This document shows, in pieces, positions 41,193 to 47,853 of a stretch of DNA of 47,853 nucleotides. The position numbers were made by a program, and so were the translations under genes. Each line of letters opens with the position of its first letter. Within the stretch, counting starts at the first letter, position 1. Below the pieces are notes generated by a model that saw nothing but the letters and a program-made list of their open reading frames with translations, did not search any database and had not been told where the DNA came from. The stretch is from an uncultured Prevotella sp. (GTDB lineage: Bacteria; Bacteroidota; Bacteroidia; Bacteroidales; Bacteroidaceae), in the NCBI GenBank assembly GCA_900539625.1, contig UQCW01000015.1, positions 1-47,853 on the forward strand, in the 5' to 3' direction.

Positions 41193-41421
41193 GCCCCTGT
41201 AAGGGGCTCATATCTAGGGTAGGGGCTTGCCCCTACCTCTTGAGGCTGATTTATGAACCTCGCCCCTGAAGGGGGCTCATATCTCGATTCTTATTGCGGG
41301 GCAAGCCCCGCTAACGATATGCGCCCCTTACAGGGGCAGAAGCGAGAATACGAGAATAGATGAGCGGCGGCGAGAGATAGGGGCAAGCCCCTATCCTGGA
41401 ATATGAGTCCCTTTCAGGGGC
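41193..41421 (-). repeat. A-core repeat (A8)
   Basis: Reverse-oriented A-core of 229 bp with minor changes (GTCCCTTTCAGGGGC, and an extra AATACGAG in the spacer). It begins about 70 bp upstream of the Y1 transposase start; the intervening 41121-41192 is AT-rich (TTTTTTAATGGTAAATAATT), possibly the transposase promoter region or left end. Confidence 0.85.
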
Positions 41422-41431
41422 GCTGTCGCCC

Positions 41432-41476
41432 CAATCTCGCGCCCCAAGAATTTCGTTAATTCGTTTAATTCGCTGT
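41432..41476 (-). repeat. E-module end (E3) abutting the argB stop codon
   Basis: Read on the minus strand from argB: stop codon TAA, then ACAGCGAATTAAACGAATTA, then ACGAAATTCTTGGGGCGCGA. The same sequence follows the ribF stop. It links argB to the A8 core. Confidence 0.75.
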
Positions 41477-42265
41477 TTATCCGCGCCGCACAATCGCCGT
41501 GCCGCCCTCCTCCCCGATTCTGTCGGCCAACGTGATCACCACGCGCGACACCCCGGCATCAACGGCCTGCAGGCAGTTTTCGAGTTTCGGAATCATGCCG
41601 CCCGACACCGTGCCGTCGGCTTTCAGCGCCTCGAAGGCAGGGCGGTCGATTTCGGGGATGACGTCGCCCAGTTCCTGCGTGCCCTCCTTCATGCGGCAGA
41701 CGCCAGGAAATTCGAAGCAATAGGTCAGCGTCACGTCGAAATAGGGCGCGAGAGCTTTTGCCGTCTCTCCGGCGATGGTGTCGGCATTCGTGTTGAGCAT
41801 CTGGCCATTACCGTCGTGCGTCAGCGGTGCCATGACGGGCACGAGACCGCTCTCGAGCAGCTGCGCGAGGCGGCGGCCGTCGACGCGGTCGACGTCGCCC
41901 ACAAAACCATAGTCAACGGTTGTGACGGCGCGGCGATGGGAACGTATCACGTCCATATCGGCCCCCGTGAGGCCCAGGGCGCACAGTCCGGCGGCATTCA
42001 GCTGCGCCACGACATTTTTGTTCACCAATCCGCCATACACCATCGTCACCACGCGGAGCATCTCCGTGTCGGTGACGCGTCGTCCCTCCACCATCTTGGT
42101 CTCCACGCCCATCTGTGCGGCGACGTCGGTGGCGGTGCGTCCGCCGCCGTGAACGAGCATTTTGAGTCCAGGGAGTTGCGCAAACTGGCTGATGAGCCTG
42201 CTGAGGGCGGCAGGATTTTCCACAATCTTGCCCCCCACCTTGATGATGTTGAGTTTCTCTTTCAT
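41477..42265 (-). CDS. argB: Acetylglutamate kinase
   Basis: The start at 42265 (MKEKLNIIKVGGKIVENPA) is the normal N-terminus; the upstream 62 codons of the open frame are repeat-like. The 262-residue enzyme phosphorylates N-acetylglutamate in arginine synthesis. Family motifs: IKVGGKI, MLVHGGGRTATDVAAQMG, LTGADMD, NTNADTIAGE and SGGMIPKLENC. No other arg genes are adjacent. Upstream is a 22-bp tandem repeat tract (42412-42493), a candidate control site. The stop codon abuts E3. Confidence 0.95.
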   Translation of the reverse strand: MKEKLNIIKVGGKIVENPAALSRLISQFAQLPGLKMLVHGGGRTATDVAAQMGVETKMVEGRRVTDTEMLRVVTMVYGGLVNKNVVAQLNAAGLCALGLTGADMDVIRSHRRAVTTVDYGFVGDVDRVDGRRLAQLLESGLVPVMAPLTHDGNGQMLNTNADTIAGETAKALAPYFDVTLTYCFEFPGVCRMKEGTQELGDVIPEIDRPAFEALKADGTVSGGMIPKLENCLQAVDAGVSRVVITLADRIGEEGGTAIVRRG

Positions 42266-42405
42266 GCTGTCGGTTGATTTTGAATACAAAAGTACAAAAA
42301 AAACGGGGATGACGGGGAATTGGCAACGCACAATGGAGACAACACACTGATGCCGCACCTCCGCCTGCCCCCTTTTACGGTCTCCTCGAAATGCCCGACA
42401 AGTCA

Positions 42406-42493
42406 TCGATTCGCGGCCGCGGGTAGCGCTGCTCGCGGCCGACGGTAGCATTACTCGCGGCCGCGAGTAGCATTACCTTCGGCCGCGAATCGA
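42406..42493. repeat. 22-bp GCGGCCG tandem repeats within a 14-bp inverted repeat
   Basis: Three exact-length 22-bp units (42412-42433, 42434-42455, 42456-42477) of the form CGCGGCCGnnnGTAGCnnTnCn, plus a partial fourth. They are enclosed by a perfect inverted repeat TCGATTCGCGGCCG (42406-42419) and its complement (42480-42493). The array lies about 145 bp upstream of argB. A 22-bp period is close to two DNA turns, so a protein-binding iteron-like array is possible. Confidence 0.75.
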
Positions 42494-42537
42494 CGACATG
42501 GTAATGACATTGCAGGAACTGCGCTGAAAGGTGGGGT

Positions 42538-42637
42538 CGAATTAATCGAATTTTTGCAAACGGGGTTGCGGGGCTGCGCCGCATTTCGATGTTGGCCTCA
42601 GACAGCGTAACAACGAATTTAACGAATTAACGAATTG
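42538..42637 (+). repeat. E-module (E4)
   Basis: TCGAATTAATCGAATTTTTG, GGGGCTGCGCCGCA, GGCCTCAGACAGCGTAACAA, then three AACGAATT motifs; followed by the linker CCGGGCCGCTCGGACGCGGG and A9. Confidence 0.8.
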
Positions 42638-42661
42638 CCGGGCCGCTCGGACGCGGGGATT

Positions 42662-42884
42662 GCCCCTGAAAGGGGCTCATATTCCAGGATAGGGGCTTGC
42701 CCCTATCTCCCGCCGTGGTTCATCGATTCTCGCTGCTGCCCCTGTAAGGGGCGCATATCGTGGGCGGGGCTTGCCCCGCAATATCTGTCGAGATATGAGC
42801 CCCTTACAGGGGCAAGGTTCATAAATCAGCCCCAAGAGGTAGGGGCAAGCCCCTACCCTAAATATGAGCCCCTTTCAGGGGGGC
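42662..42884 (+). repeat. A-core repeat (A9)
   Basis: Complete forward A-core; used here as the reference because all four hairpins are perfect. It lies between E4 and the inverted E5 module. Confidence 0.88.
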
Positions 42885-43030
42885 TGGCGCCCCAGTCACG
42901 CCTCAAAGAAATTCGTTAATTCGTTTAATTCGTTGTTACGCCGTCTGAGGCCATCAATAAAATTCGTGGTTTTTCGCCCCAATCACACGCCCCAAAGAAA
43001 TTCGTTTAATTCGTTGTTACGCCGTCCGTG
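42885..43030 (-). repeat. E-modules (E5), inverted, one and a half copies
   Basis: AAAGAAATTCGTTAATTCGT, GTTACGCCGTCTGAGGCC, then after CGCCCCAATCACACGCCCC a second AAAGAAATTCGTTTAATTCG and GTTACGCCGTC. Orientation is opposite to E4, so A9 is flanked by inverted E-modules. Confidence 0.75.
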
Positions 43031-43069
43031 CCCAACACCATCTTTCGCTATCACGGCTTCGCGGCCGCA

Positions 43070-43105
43070 CAAAAAAAATCGGGCACCCCAACGGAGTGCC
43101 CGATT
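43070..43105 (-). terminator. Terminator after the small peptide gene
   Basis: On the minus strand ATCGGGCAC pairs with GTGCCCGAT around a 9-nt loop, followed by eight T. It closes the unit made of the secreted protein gene and the 55-codon gene. Confidence 0.88.
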
Positions 43106-43137
43106 CTTCTTTACAAATAAACTATATCGTGGATGAT

Positions 43138-43305
43138 TTAGTCCCACAATCCTTTGCCGAAGCCCTGATGATTTGACTTCATATCTGCTTCGTTATCAAC
43201 AGTTTCATCGCTAATATCGCTAATATCCCTGCTACCGGCCATCATCTGCCCCTCAGGGAAGAAGCTAACAGTTTCTGACGTTGGCTTGATATACTCTTTC
43301 TTCAT
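43138..43305 (-). CDS. Small 55-residue protein of unknown function
   Basis: An ORF of 55 codons: MKKEYIKPTSETVSFFPEGQ at the start, then an acidic stretch (DISDISDETVDNEADM), ending QGFGKGLWD. It has its own start codon, sits 43 bp after the secreted protein gene, and is followed by a terminator. The MKKxYIKPxxE... beginning is a pattern I associate with short, often unannotated Bacteroidales proteins. There is no signal peptide or membrane segment, and no known domain. The likely operon partner is the T9SS-type protein upstream. Confidence 0.65.
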   Translation of the reverse strand: MKKEYIKPTSETVSFFPEGQMMAGSRDISDISDETVDNEADMKSNHQGFGKGLWD

Positions 43306-43348
43306 ATTTTCTTGTATTTTTATTGGGTTATAGATATGTAATGATGGA

Positions 43349-45877
43349 TCACTTAAGGAGCACTTTCTGTCCGTCTTCCGTTACGAAGATACCCTTGGCA
43401 GGATAGAGCACGCGGCGTCCCTGCAAGTCGTAGTACTTCTTGGCGGCAGCAGTGGCTACATTAACGTTGTCGATGCCAGTCACTTCGTCGCCGAAGCTGA
43501 AGGCCATCATCACGCCCTGAGCGTTTTGAACATTAGTCTGGGGCAGATAAGCCTTGTTGGCCACGATGGTGGTGAAGCTGGCTTTATAGAAGCCCACCTT
43601 TCCGTTCTTTTCAGCGAGGACGTAGTTGGTGCCGGCAGTGTATCCTGCACGCTTGGCGGTTACACCTTCGAGCTTGTTGCCAGTGAGAGTTGTTACCTCT
43701 TCTGTTGTAATGGCAAGGTTGATATTAGCCTCAGTAGCGTCTGTATTCTGAAGAATCACGCCCTGATTAGCTAGGATGACGCCATTAGTAATTTCCTCCA
43801 ACTTCAGAACGCTTCCAGCGGCCTGGCTTGCGTAGTAAGCCTTCACTGCAGAACCTCCGGGAAGCTTGACATTGAACGGCAAGCAGAGCGTGATGTAGTC
43901 GTTAGCGGCGATGGTGAGAGGAACTTCGGTTACTTTGATGAACTGCCAGTGGTTGCCAGCATCGTTTCTACTAGTCCAAGTAGAGACTACATTATATTCA
44001 TTACCATTAGCATCTGCTCCCATACCATTCTGAGCATTAACAAAAGTGTTATTGGCACCCATCAGGAACATGGTTGTTGCGTCATTTGTAGCGTTGAATT
44101 CAGAACGAAACACTACATTGGTCGCTTCTAAACTGAATGCCGTCTTGCTACTCTGATATTCATCCGCCGGAATATCCAAATTACCACCTAAAGCGACATA
44201 TTTTTGTGTATTCACATTCCGCAAGTAAAATTTACCATCCGTAGCTTCCTCAAATTGCCAAAGGCGTGGCAATAACGGAGAAGAAAATTTGGTTCTCTTG
44301 ATGTTTCTGTCGTTTTCGGTTTCTCCAACTTTAGTCTGGATCTTGCCATCTGTATCGCAGAACACAAATTCAGAAGAAAGATATTTATTCTTTTCGTCAT
44401 TAGTCCCCACAGCACCTTGGTTGACGTTGCGAATCAGATAGTAAGCATTTGGATCTGGACAGACTTCATTGAGTACCTTTGCACCAATTTCAAAAAGTTC
44501 GTCAAGCGTGGTTGTAGCTGCAGCTGAACTTTTGCTTCCAGAATAATTTCCACCTTTCATCAAGGCGTTATTGCTTGTGTAGGAATAAACATCTGGCGTA
44601 TTAGCGAAAGCTGTTTGACCCAATGTAAGCAACTCTTCTTTTGTTTTTTCGATAAAGAAGGTAGAACCATTACCATCAGCATTCCAAAGCCCCAAACGTG
44701 CATTAGGAGTATTTCCTGCAGTGCAAGAAGCATTCAAATACGCATTGCTCCCATATTTAAAGACCACGCTACTACCATCTTTCTTCCCAATGGTAAACAC
44801 CGTACCATTGGCGTCAAACGTTGCGCGTTGCCCTGCTGTAGCTCCTCCATTCGCTTTCAAATACTTGCCAACGGCCTTGTTGTATATTTTAACGCCCAGA
44901 CCAGATTCTTCTATACGCCACAACGCATTTAAGAAATTAGGATAGGTATTAGCTATAGCATTAAGATCTGTGCCCTTTTCTGTATTTGTATAGAAAGTAT
45001 TCTCTTCAGCAACAGCCCGCAATACCCGATTACCATCTTTTATCCTAAGGCTATACCATTGTCCAGGCACAAAAGGAACATTATCACCATATTCATATAC
45101 ATAGTCAAACGTCATTTTCTCCTTCGTAACCATTTTATCTTCCGGCGGAGTAACGAGTTTAAAATAATAAGGAACGCTGGGCTCTGTACATTCTTCTCCA
45201 GTTGTAGCCATGCCATAAGCCGCTGAGAGTGCAACACCGTCCTTTTTAATATTCATTTTATAGAACACCTGCAACGCTGAAGCATCGTCATTCAAATTTG
45301 CTTTGCGAATCTTGAACCACGCTCTATCGCCATTACCATCCCAACCTGTCAGCAGGTTACTATCTGAGAAAACATCTAAATAATTGTTATCGGTACTATT
45401 TTTAATGGTGAAATAGCCAGCTTTCGGTTCCTCTTTTACATTAGTATATCTGTTCACAGTGGCTTCAGTTCTCAATTCAAATTTTCCTGCAGTTGTTGAA
45501 ACCACAACACCACCTTTTTTGTGATGATCATATTGGATGGTAGGGATATAATATCCCGTACATGCTGATTCGAAGCTATACAAAGGAGTAGTACCTGATT
45601 TGTCAATGTGAAGTTTGAAAACGGCAAGTCCGTCTGATGCATCATCGTCTGTAATCTTGTCGTCAAAACCAAGTACCATGGAACCATCTGTCTTGATTTT
45701 AATGCATCTGTTTCCATCGAAATTCTCAAGGACGTAATATTCCCCATCTACAAGTTGGTTGACATTCGTAATGTCGGCACCAAAACCTGCGAACTTCTTG
45801 AAGGCAAACTGCGCACTTGCGGTGTTCCATCCTGCTATAAGAAGGAACATCGAAAGAATAGAAGTAATTTTTCTCAT
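43349..45877 (-). CDS. Large secreted protein with T9SS-type C-terminal signal
   Basis: An 842-residue protein. The signal peptide is MRKITSILSMFLLIAGWNTA with cleavage near SAQ. The body has many short beta-type repeats around patterns such as YYVLENFDGNRCIKI, YFTIKNSTDNNYLDV, YSLRIKDGNRVLRAV and FYLRNVNTQKYVAL, reminiscent of RICIN/beta-trefoil carbohydrate-binding segments (inference). The C-terminus KYYDLQGRRVLYPAKGIFVT, then a short tail, resembles the type-A sorting domain of the type IX secretion system in Prevotella. It is probably exposed on the cell surface. The central part is clearly richer in A+T than its neighbours. It is followed by the 55-residue gene and preceded by a long leader. 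Confidence 0.8.
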   Translation of the reverse strand: MRKITSILSMFLLIAGWNTASAQFAFKKFAGFGADITNVNQLVDGEYYVLENFDGNRCIKIKTDGSMVLGFDDKITDDDASDGLAVFKLHIDKSGTTPLYSFESACTGYYIPTIQYDHHKKGGVVVSTTAGKFELRTEATVNRYTNVKEEPKAGYFTIKNSTDNNYLDVFSDSNLLTGWDGNGDRAWFKIRKANLNDDASALQVFYKMNIKKDGVALSAAYGMATTGEECTEPSVPYYFKLVTPPEDKMVTKEKMTFDYVYEYGDNVPFVPGQWYSLRIKDGNRVLRAVAEENTFYTNTEKGTDLNAIANTYPNFLNALWRIEESGLGVKIYNKAVGKYLKANGGATAGQRATFDANGTVFTIGKKDGSSVVFKYGSNAYLNASCTAGNTPNARLGLWNADGNGSTFFIEKTKEELLTLGQTAFANTPDVYSYTSNNALMKGGNYSGSKSSAAATTTLDELFEIGAKVLNEVCPDPNAYYLIRNVNQGAVGTNDEKNKYLSSEFVFCDTDGKIQTKVGETENDRNIKRTKFSSPLLPRLWQFEEATDGKFYLRNVNTQKYVALGGNLDIPADEYQSSKTAFSLEATNVVFRSEFNATNDATTMFLMGANNTFVNAQNGMGADANGNEYNVVSTWTSRNDAGNHWQFIKVTEVPLTIAANDYITLCLPFNVKLPGGSAVKAYYASQAAGSVLKLEEITNGVILANQGVILQNTDATEANINLAITTEEVTTLTGNKLEGVTAKRAGYTAGTNYVLAEKNGKVGFYKASFTTIVANKAYLPQTNVQNAQGVMMAFSFGDEVTGIDNVNVATAAAKKYYDLQGRRVLYPAKGIFVTEDGQKVLLK

Positions 45878-46318
45878 AAACCTATATTTTAAAATTATTA
45901 ATTTTTGCGGATAACGTTATGCGCCACATCCGTTGCGGTGAGGGATGCGGCAGGAGGAAACGGCAAACGCCGCATCATGCCTGAGGGTTCAGGACATGAT
46001 GCGGCGTCGCACACGGATGCAAGACGGGCTTGCACTATTGAAAGTAAATATTAATTCGTTAACAGAAGAGGGGGGGGTAAATCTTGTGCCTTCAACACAC
46101 GCGAAAGCTGGCTTTGCTGAAGGGCAAAGCGTGCAAGGCGTTATGTGGGCAAAAGATTTCATTGTTTGGTGTTTTAATAGGTTCCGCAACGGCGGAGATA
46201 CAGTTTGTTCGCCGTCTTTCTGTTGGAGTTTTGGGGTAAAGATAGTGCAAACCGTGAGCAGAGCTTGTAAGCTTGCTTATAAGCTTTGCCGAGGTGCAGC
46301 CTATCTTGACTTGGGAGG
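45878..46318 (-). promoter_or_regulatory. Long 5' leader of the secreted protein gene
   Basis: If the promoter at 46319 is used, the leader is about 435 nt. It contains a strong hairpin at 45968-46006 (arm CGCCGCATCATG, then CCTGA/TCAGG, loop GGGT) about 90 nt before the start codon, and inverted repeats around GCTTATAAGC near 46275. It matches no riboswitch I know. The plus-strand open frame here (45945-46334) looks accidental. Confidence 0.45.
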
Positions 46319-46349
46319 CAAAGTTATGTATTAAATTATTAACGTCCAA
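46319..46349 (-). promoter_or_regulatory. Promoter of the secreted protein gene
   Basis: On the minus strand TTG (46347-46349), a 20-bp spacer and TAACTTTG (46319-46326). Confidence 0.6.
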
Positions 46350-46458
46350 GCATTTCAGCGAGAAAATGCAACATTTTTTTTGCACGGCAATTTCTTACCA
46401 GCCGTTTTGCTATTTTAGAGGGGTGAAATCGGGGTTTTGGACAGGAGGGCGGCGGAGG

Positions 46459-46559
46459 TTCGAATTAATCGAATTTTTGCGGCGGGGTTGCGGGGCTGCG
46501 CCGCATTTCGATGTTGGCCTCAGACGGCGTAACAACGAATTTAACGAATTAACGAATTG
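46459..46559 (+). repeat. E-module (E6)
   Basis: Same order as E2 and E4, ending in three AACGAATT motifs, then a linker and A10. Confidence 0.8.
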
Positions 46560-46585
46560 CTGCGCGGCGAGGAGGGGCGGGGATT

Positions 46586-46857
46586 ACCCCTGAAAGGGGC
46601 GCATATTCCAGGATAGGGGCTCGCCCCTATCTCCCGCCGCAGTTTATCGATTCTCGCTGCTGCCCCTGTAAGGGGCGCATATCGTTGGCGGGGCTTGCCC
46701 CGCAACAAGATTCGAGATATGAGCCCCTTACAGGGGCGAGGTTCATAAATCGGCTCCAAGAGGTAGGGGCAAGCCCCTACCCTGGAATATGTGCCCCCTT
46801 CAGGGGCAGCGTGCGCCTCTTTACCAACCTGTCTTTTTTCTGGATTTTGAACACCCT
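46586..46857 (+). repeat. A-core repeat (A10) with right element end
   Basis: A-core 46586-46807, then the usual right flank CCTCTTTACCAACCT and an end ATTTTGAACACCCTGC. The sequence that follows, CCTTTCAGGGCGCTCGCG, is the hairpin-tip half of a B-type repeat. So this copy appears to have entered a B palindrome at CTTTCAG; the left B half is not recognisable. Confidence 0.75.
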
Positions 46858-46905
46858 GCCCTTTCAGGGCGCTCGCGACACTGCCCCAAACGTTTTCGCG
46901 ACATA

Positions 46906-47457
46906 TCAGGGCTTGTCATACTGATAGGCGAGGCGTTCGCCGCCTGTCGCCGTGTGGATGATGCCGCAATAGCGGAAGCCGGCTTTGAGGATGAGGTGGC
47001 GCATGGGGTGGTTGTCGCGATGTGTGTCGATGCGGAGCGTGTGGTGGCGGTGCATGGCATAGCGCAAGACGAGTTGCATGATGCCGTGTGCCTCACCGTT
47101 GCTCGCCACGCGATGGATGGTGGCGTAGGGGGCGGAGGAGGGCCAGGCACCGTCGTAGATGACGGCATACGTGGGGTCGTCGCCAGGGCGAAGCACGAAG
47201 GTGGCAACGAGGCGGCCGTGTTGCTCGACGGCGTAGCTGGTGCCGGCGGCGATGTCGGCAAGGAGGATGTCGTCGCTGGGATAGCCGTTGACCCACTGGT
47301 TGGGGTTGCCGCTCTGCGCCATGAAGCGGCGGGCACAGGCGAAGAGCTGCTGGAGGGCGGGGAGGTCGGAGGGACGCGAGGGGCGCACGAGGTATTGGCC
47401 GCTGAGGGTGACGCTGTCGCCCTCGGCAGCGAGGGGATGGGAAGGGATGTCGGTCAT
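46906..47457 (-). CDS. GNAT family N-acetyltransferase
   Basis: The start at 47457 (MTDIPSHPLAAEGDSV) is chosen because upstream codons are repeat-derived. The 183-residue product has one GNAT domain. The beta strand YLVRPSRPSDLPALQQLF begins it. The acetyl-CoA loop is degenerate (SNGEAHGIMQLVLRYA, where R/Q-x-x-G-x-G/A would be expected). It ends with the usual NHPMRHLILKAGFRYCGII strand. Substrate unknown. It is a single gene isolated between repeat clusters. Confidence 0.82.
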   Translation of the reverse strand: MTDIPSHPLAAEGDSVTLSGQYLVRPSRPSDLPALQQLFACARRFMAQSGNPNQWVNGYPSDDILLADIAAGTSYAVEQHGRLVATFVLRPGDDPTYAVIYDGAWPSSAPYATIHRVASNGEAHGIMQLVLRYAMHRHHTLRIDTHRDNHPMRHLILKAGFRYCGIIHTATGGERLAYQYDKP

Positions 47458-47518
47458 GGGGGAAAGGGATTTTTTGGGGAGGGGGATTATAACGATGTTT
47501 GCGGCGCCAGCATTGTAG

Positions 47519-47596
47519 CTCACTTTGCTCGCAAAGTGAGGGGGACGATTTTTGGGGCGGCCTTCGCGGGCTGAAGGCCCAGCAAGTTGCACCGCT
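47519..47596. repeat. D hairpin and GGGCTGAAGGCCC motif
   Basis: A D hairpin (47519-47540, arm CTCACTTTGC) followed by GCGGCCTTCGCGGGCTGAAG and GCCCAGCAAGTTGC. This is the outer part of a B cassette but leads straight into the A11 core, showing module exchange between families. Confidence 0.75.
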
Positions 47597-47744
47597 GCCC
47601 CTGAAAGGGGCTCATATTCCAGGATAGGGGCTTGCCCCTATCTCCCGCCGCAGCTCATCGATTCTCGCTGCTGCCCCTGTAAGGGGCGCATATCGTTAGC
47701 GGGGCTTGCCCCGCAACAAGATTCGAGATATGAGCCCCTTACAG
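47597..47744 (+). repeat. A-core (A11), interrupted
   Basis: First two-thirds of a forward A-core. It is broken at the tip of the third hairpin, GCCCCTTACAG (to 47744), by the next element. Confidence 0.88.
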
Positions 47745-47853
47745 GTAGGGTGTTCGAAATCCAGAAAAATATCTGCGCGGTTTTGAGCCAAATAACATGG
47801 CAGTTGCGCCGCTGCCCCTGAAAGGGGCTCATATTCCAGGATAGGGGCTTGCC
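47745..47853 (+). mobile_element. A-type MITE (A12) nested in A11, cut by window end
   Basis: Starts GTAGGGTGTTCGAAAT, then GAAAAATATCTGCGCGGTTT and the start of another A-core (47813). It entered the same hairpin position (CTTACAG) that A3 used in B6. The right end and second target copy lie outside the window. Confidence 0.88.

Noticed and set aside
45945..46334. 129-codon plus-strand open frame
   Set aside because: It overlaps the leader and promoter of the leftward secreted protein gene; composition is unusual and no domain is seen.

Overview
The window looks like a chromosomal segment of a fairly GC-rich member of the Bacteroidales, most likely Prevotellaceae. Four things point there. 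Promoters are of the Bacteroidetes type (TTTG, about 20 bp, then TAnnTTTG). Start codons lack Shine-Dalgarno sequences. Several genes are Bacteroidetes-specific (a DUF4271 protein, a fused SpmA-SpmB protein, a secreted protein ending in the Prevotella-type YYDLQGRRV...PAKGIFV sorting signal). The block DUF4271-hemD-rnpA-yidD-tatD-like next to ruvB-ybeY-tyrS is as I remember it from Bacteroidales. No genus can be fixed from this alone.

Coding layout. 0.2-1.3 kb: a GNAT-like protein. 2.0-7.6 kb: a giant alpha-2-macroglobulin-like protein. 8.2-10.9 kb: a GH2 glycosidase. 10.9-14.5 kb: metal-uptake ATPase and binding lipoprotein (no permease), a YqaA-type membrane protein and an unknown membrane protein. 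14.8-20.4 kb: purD, an M16 peptidase, a polysaccharide flippase and a fused SpmAB protein. 20.6-23.4 kb: the operon ruvB-ybeY-tyrS. 24.1-27.7 kb: DUF4271, hemD, rnpA, yidD and a shortened TatD-like hydrolase (leftward). 28.0-29.9 kb: a LOG-family protein and metK. 31.2-33.3 kb: gpmI, rpsT and tRNA-Glu. 33.6-36.6 kb: recO, dusB and a CPBP protease. 37.0-39.9 kb: the operon U32 peptidase-HAD phosphatase-ribF. 40.7-42.3 kb: a Y1 (IS200-like) transposase and argB. 43.1-45.9 kb: a secreted T9SS-type protein plus a 55-residue peptide. 46.9-47.5 kb: a GNAT acetyltransferase. Most genes are housekeeping; the accessory content is small.

The striking part is what lies between the genes. Nearly every intergenic gap is filled with families of GC-rich palindromic repeats, named here for this report. 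A-core (about 221 bp, 12 copies) has hairpins GCCCCTGAAAGGGGC, AGGGGCTTGCCCCT, GCCCCTGTAAGGGGC and GGGGCTTGCCCC arranged as a four-part inverted structure. B-core (6 copies) has the same layout built from GCCCTGAAAGGGC, CCCAGGGCAACGCCCTGGG and GCCCTGTAAGGGC. D is a hairpin with arm CTCACTTTGC that brackets B-cores. E is a module of about 100 bp rich in AACGAATT that sits directly before A-cores. F is a full-length hairpin element with long terminal inverted repeats. T is a group of short REP-like repeats beside the Y1 transposase. Several A and B copies are bounded by a shared terminal inverted repeat, GTAGGGTGTTCAAAAT, with 7-bp target duplications, and two have inserted into the hairpin tips of other copies. 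They therefore behave as MITEs that target their own palindromes. This layered, self-nesting repeat system, with a Y1 transposase inside its densest cluster (39.9-43.0 kb), is the best candidate in the window for something undescribed.

Repeats lie mostly at 3' ends of genes, sometimes touching the stop codon or lying between stop codon and terminator, so they could affect mRNA ends. A few genes have repeats as almost their only upstream sequence. Copy counts, alignments and coordinates were made by eye.
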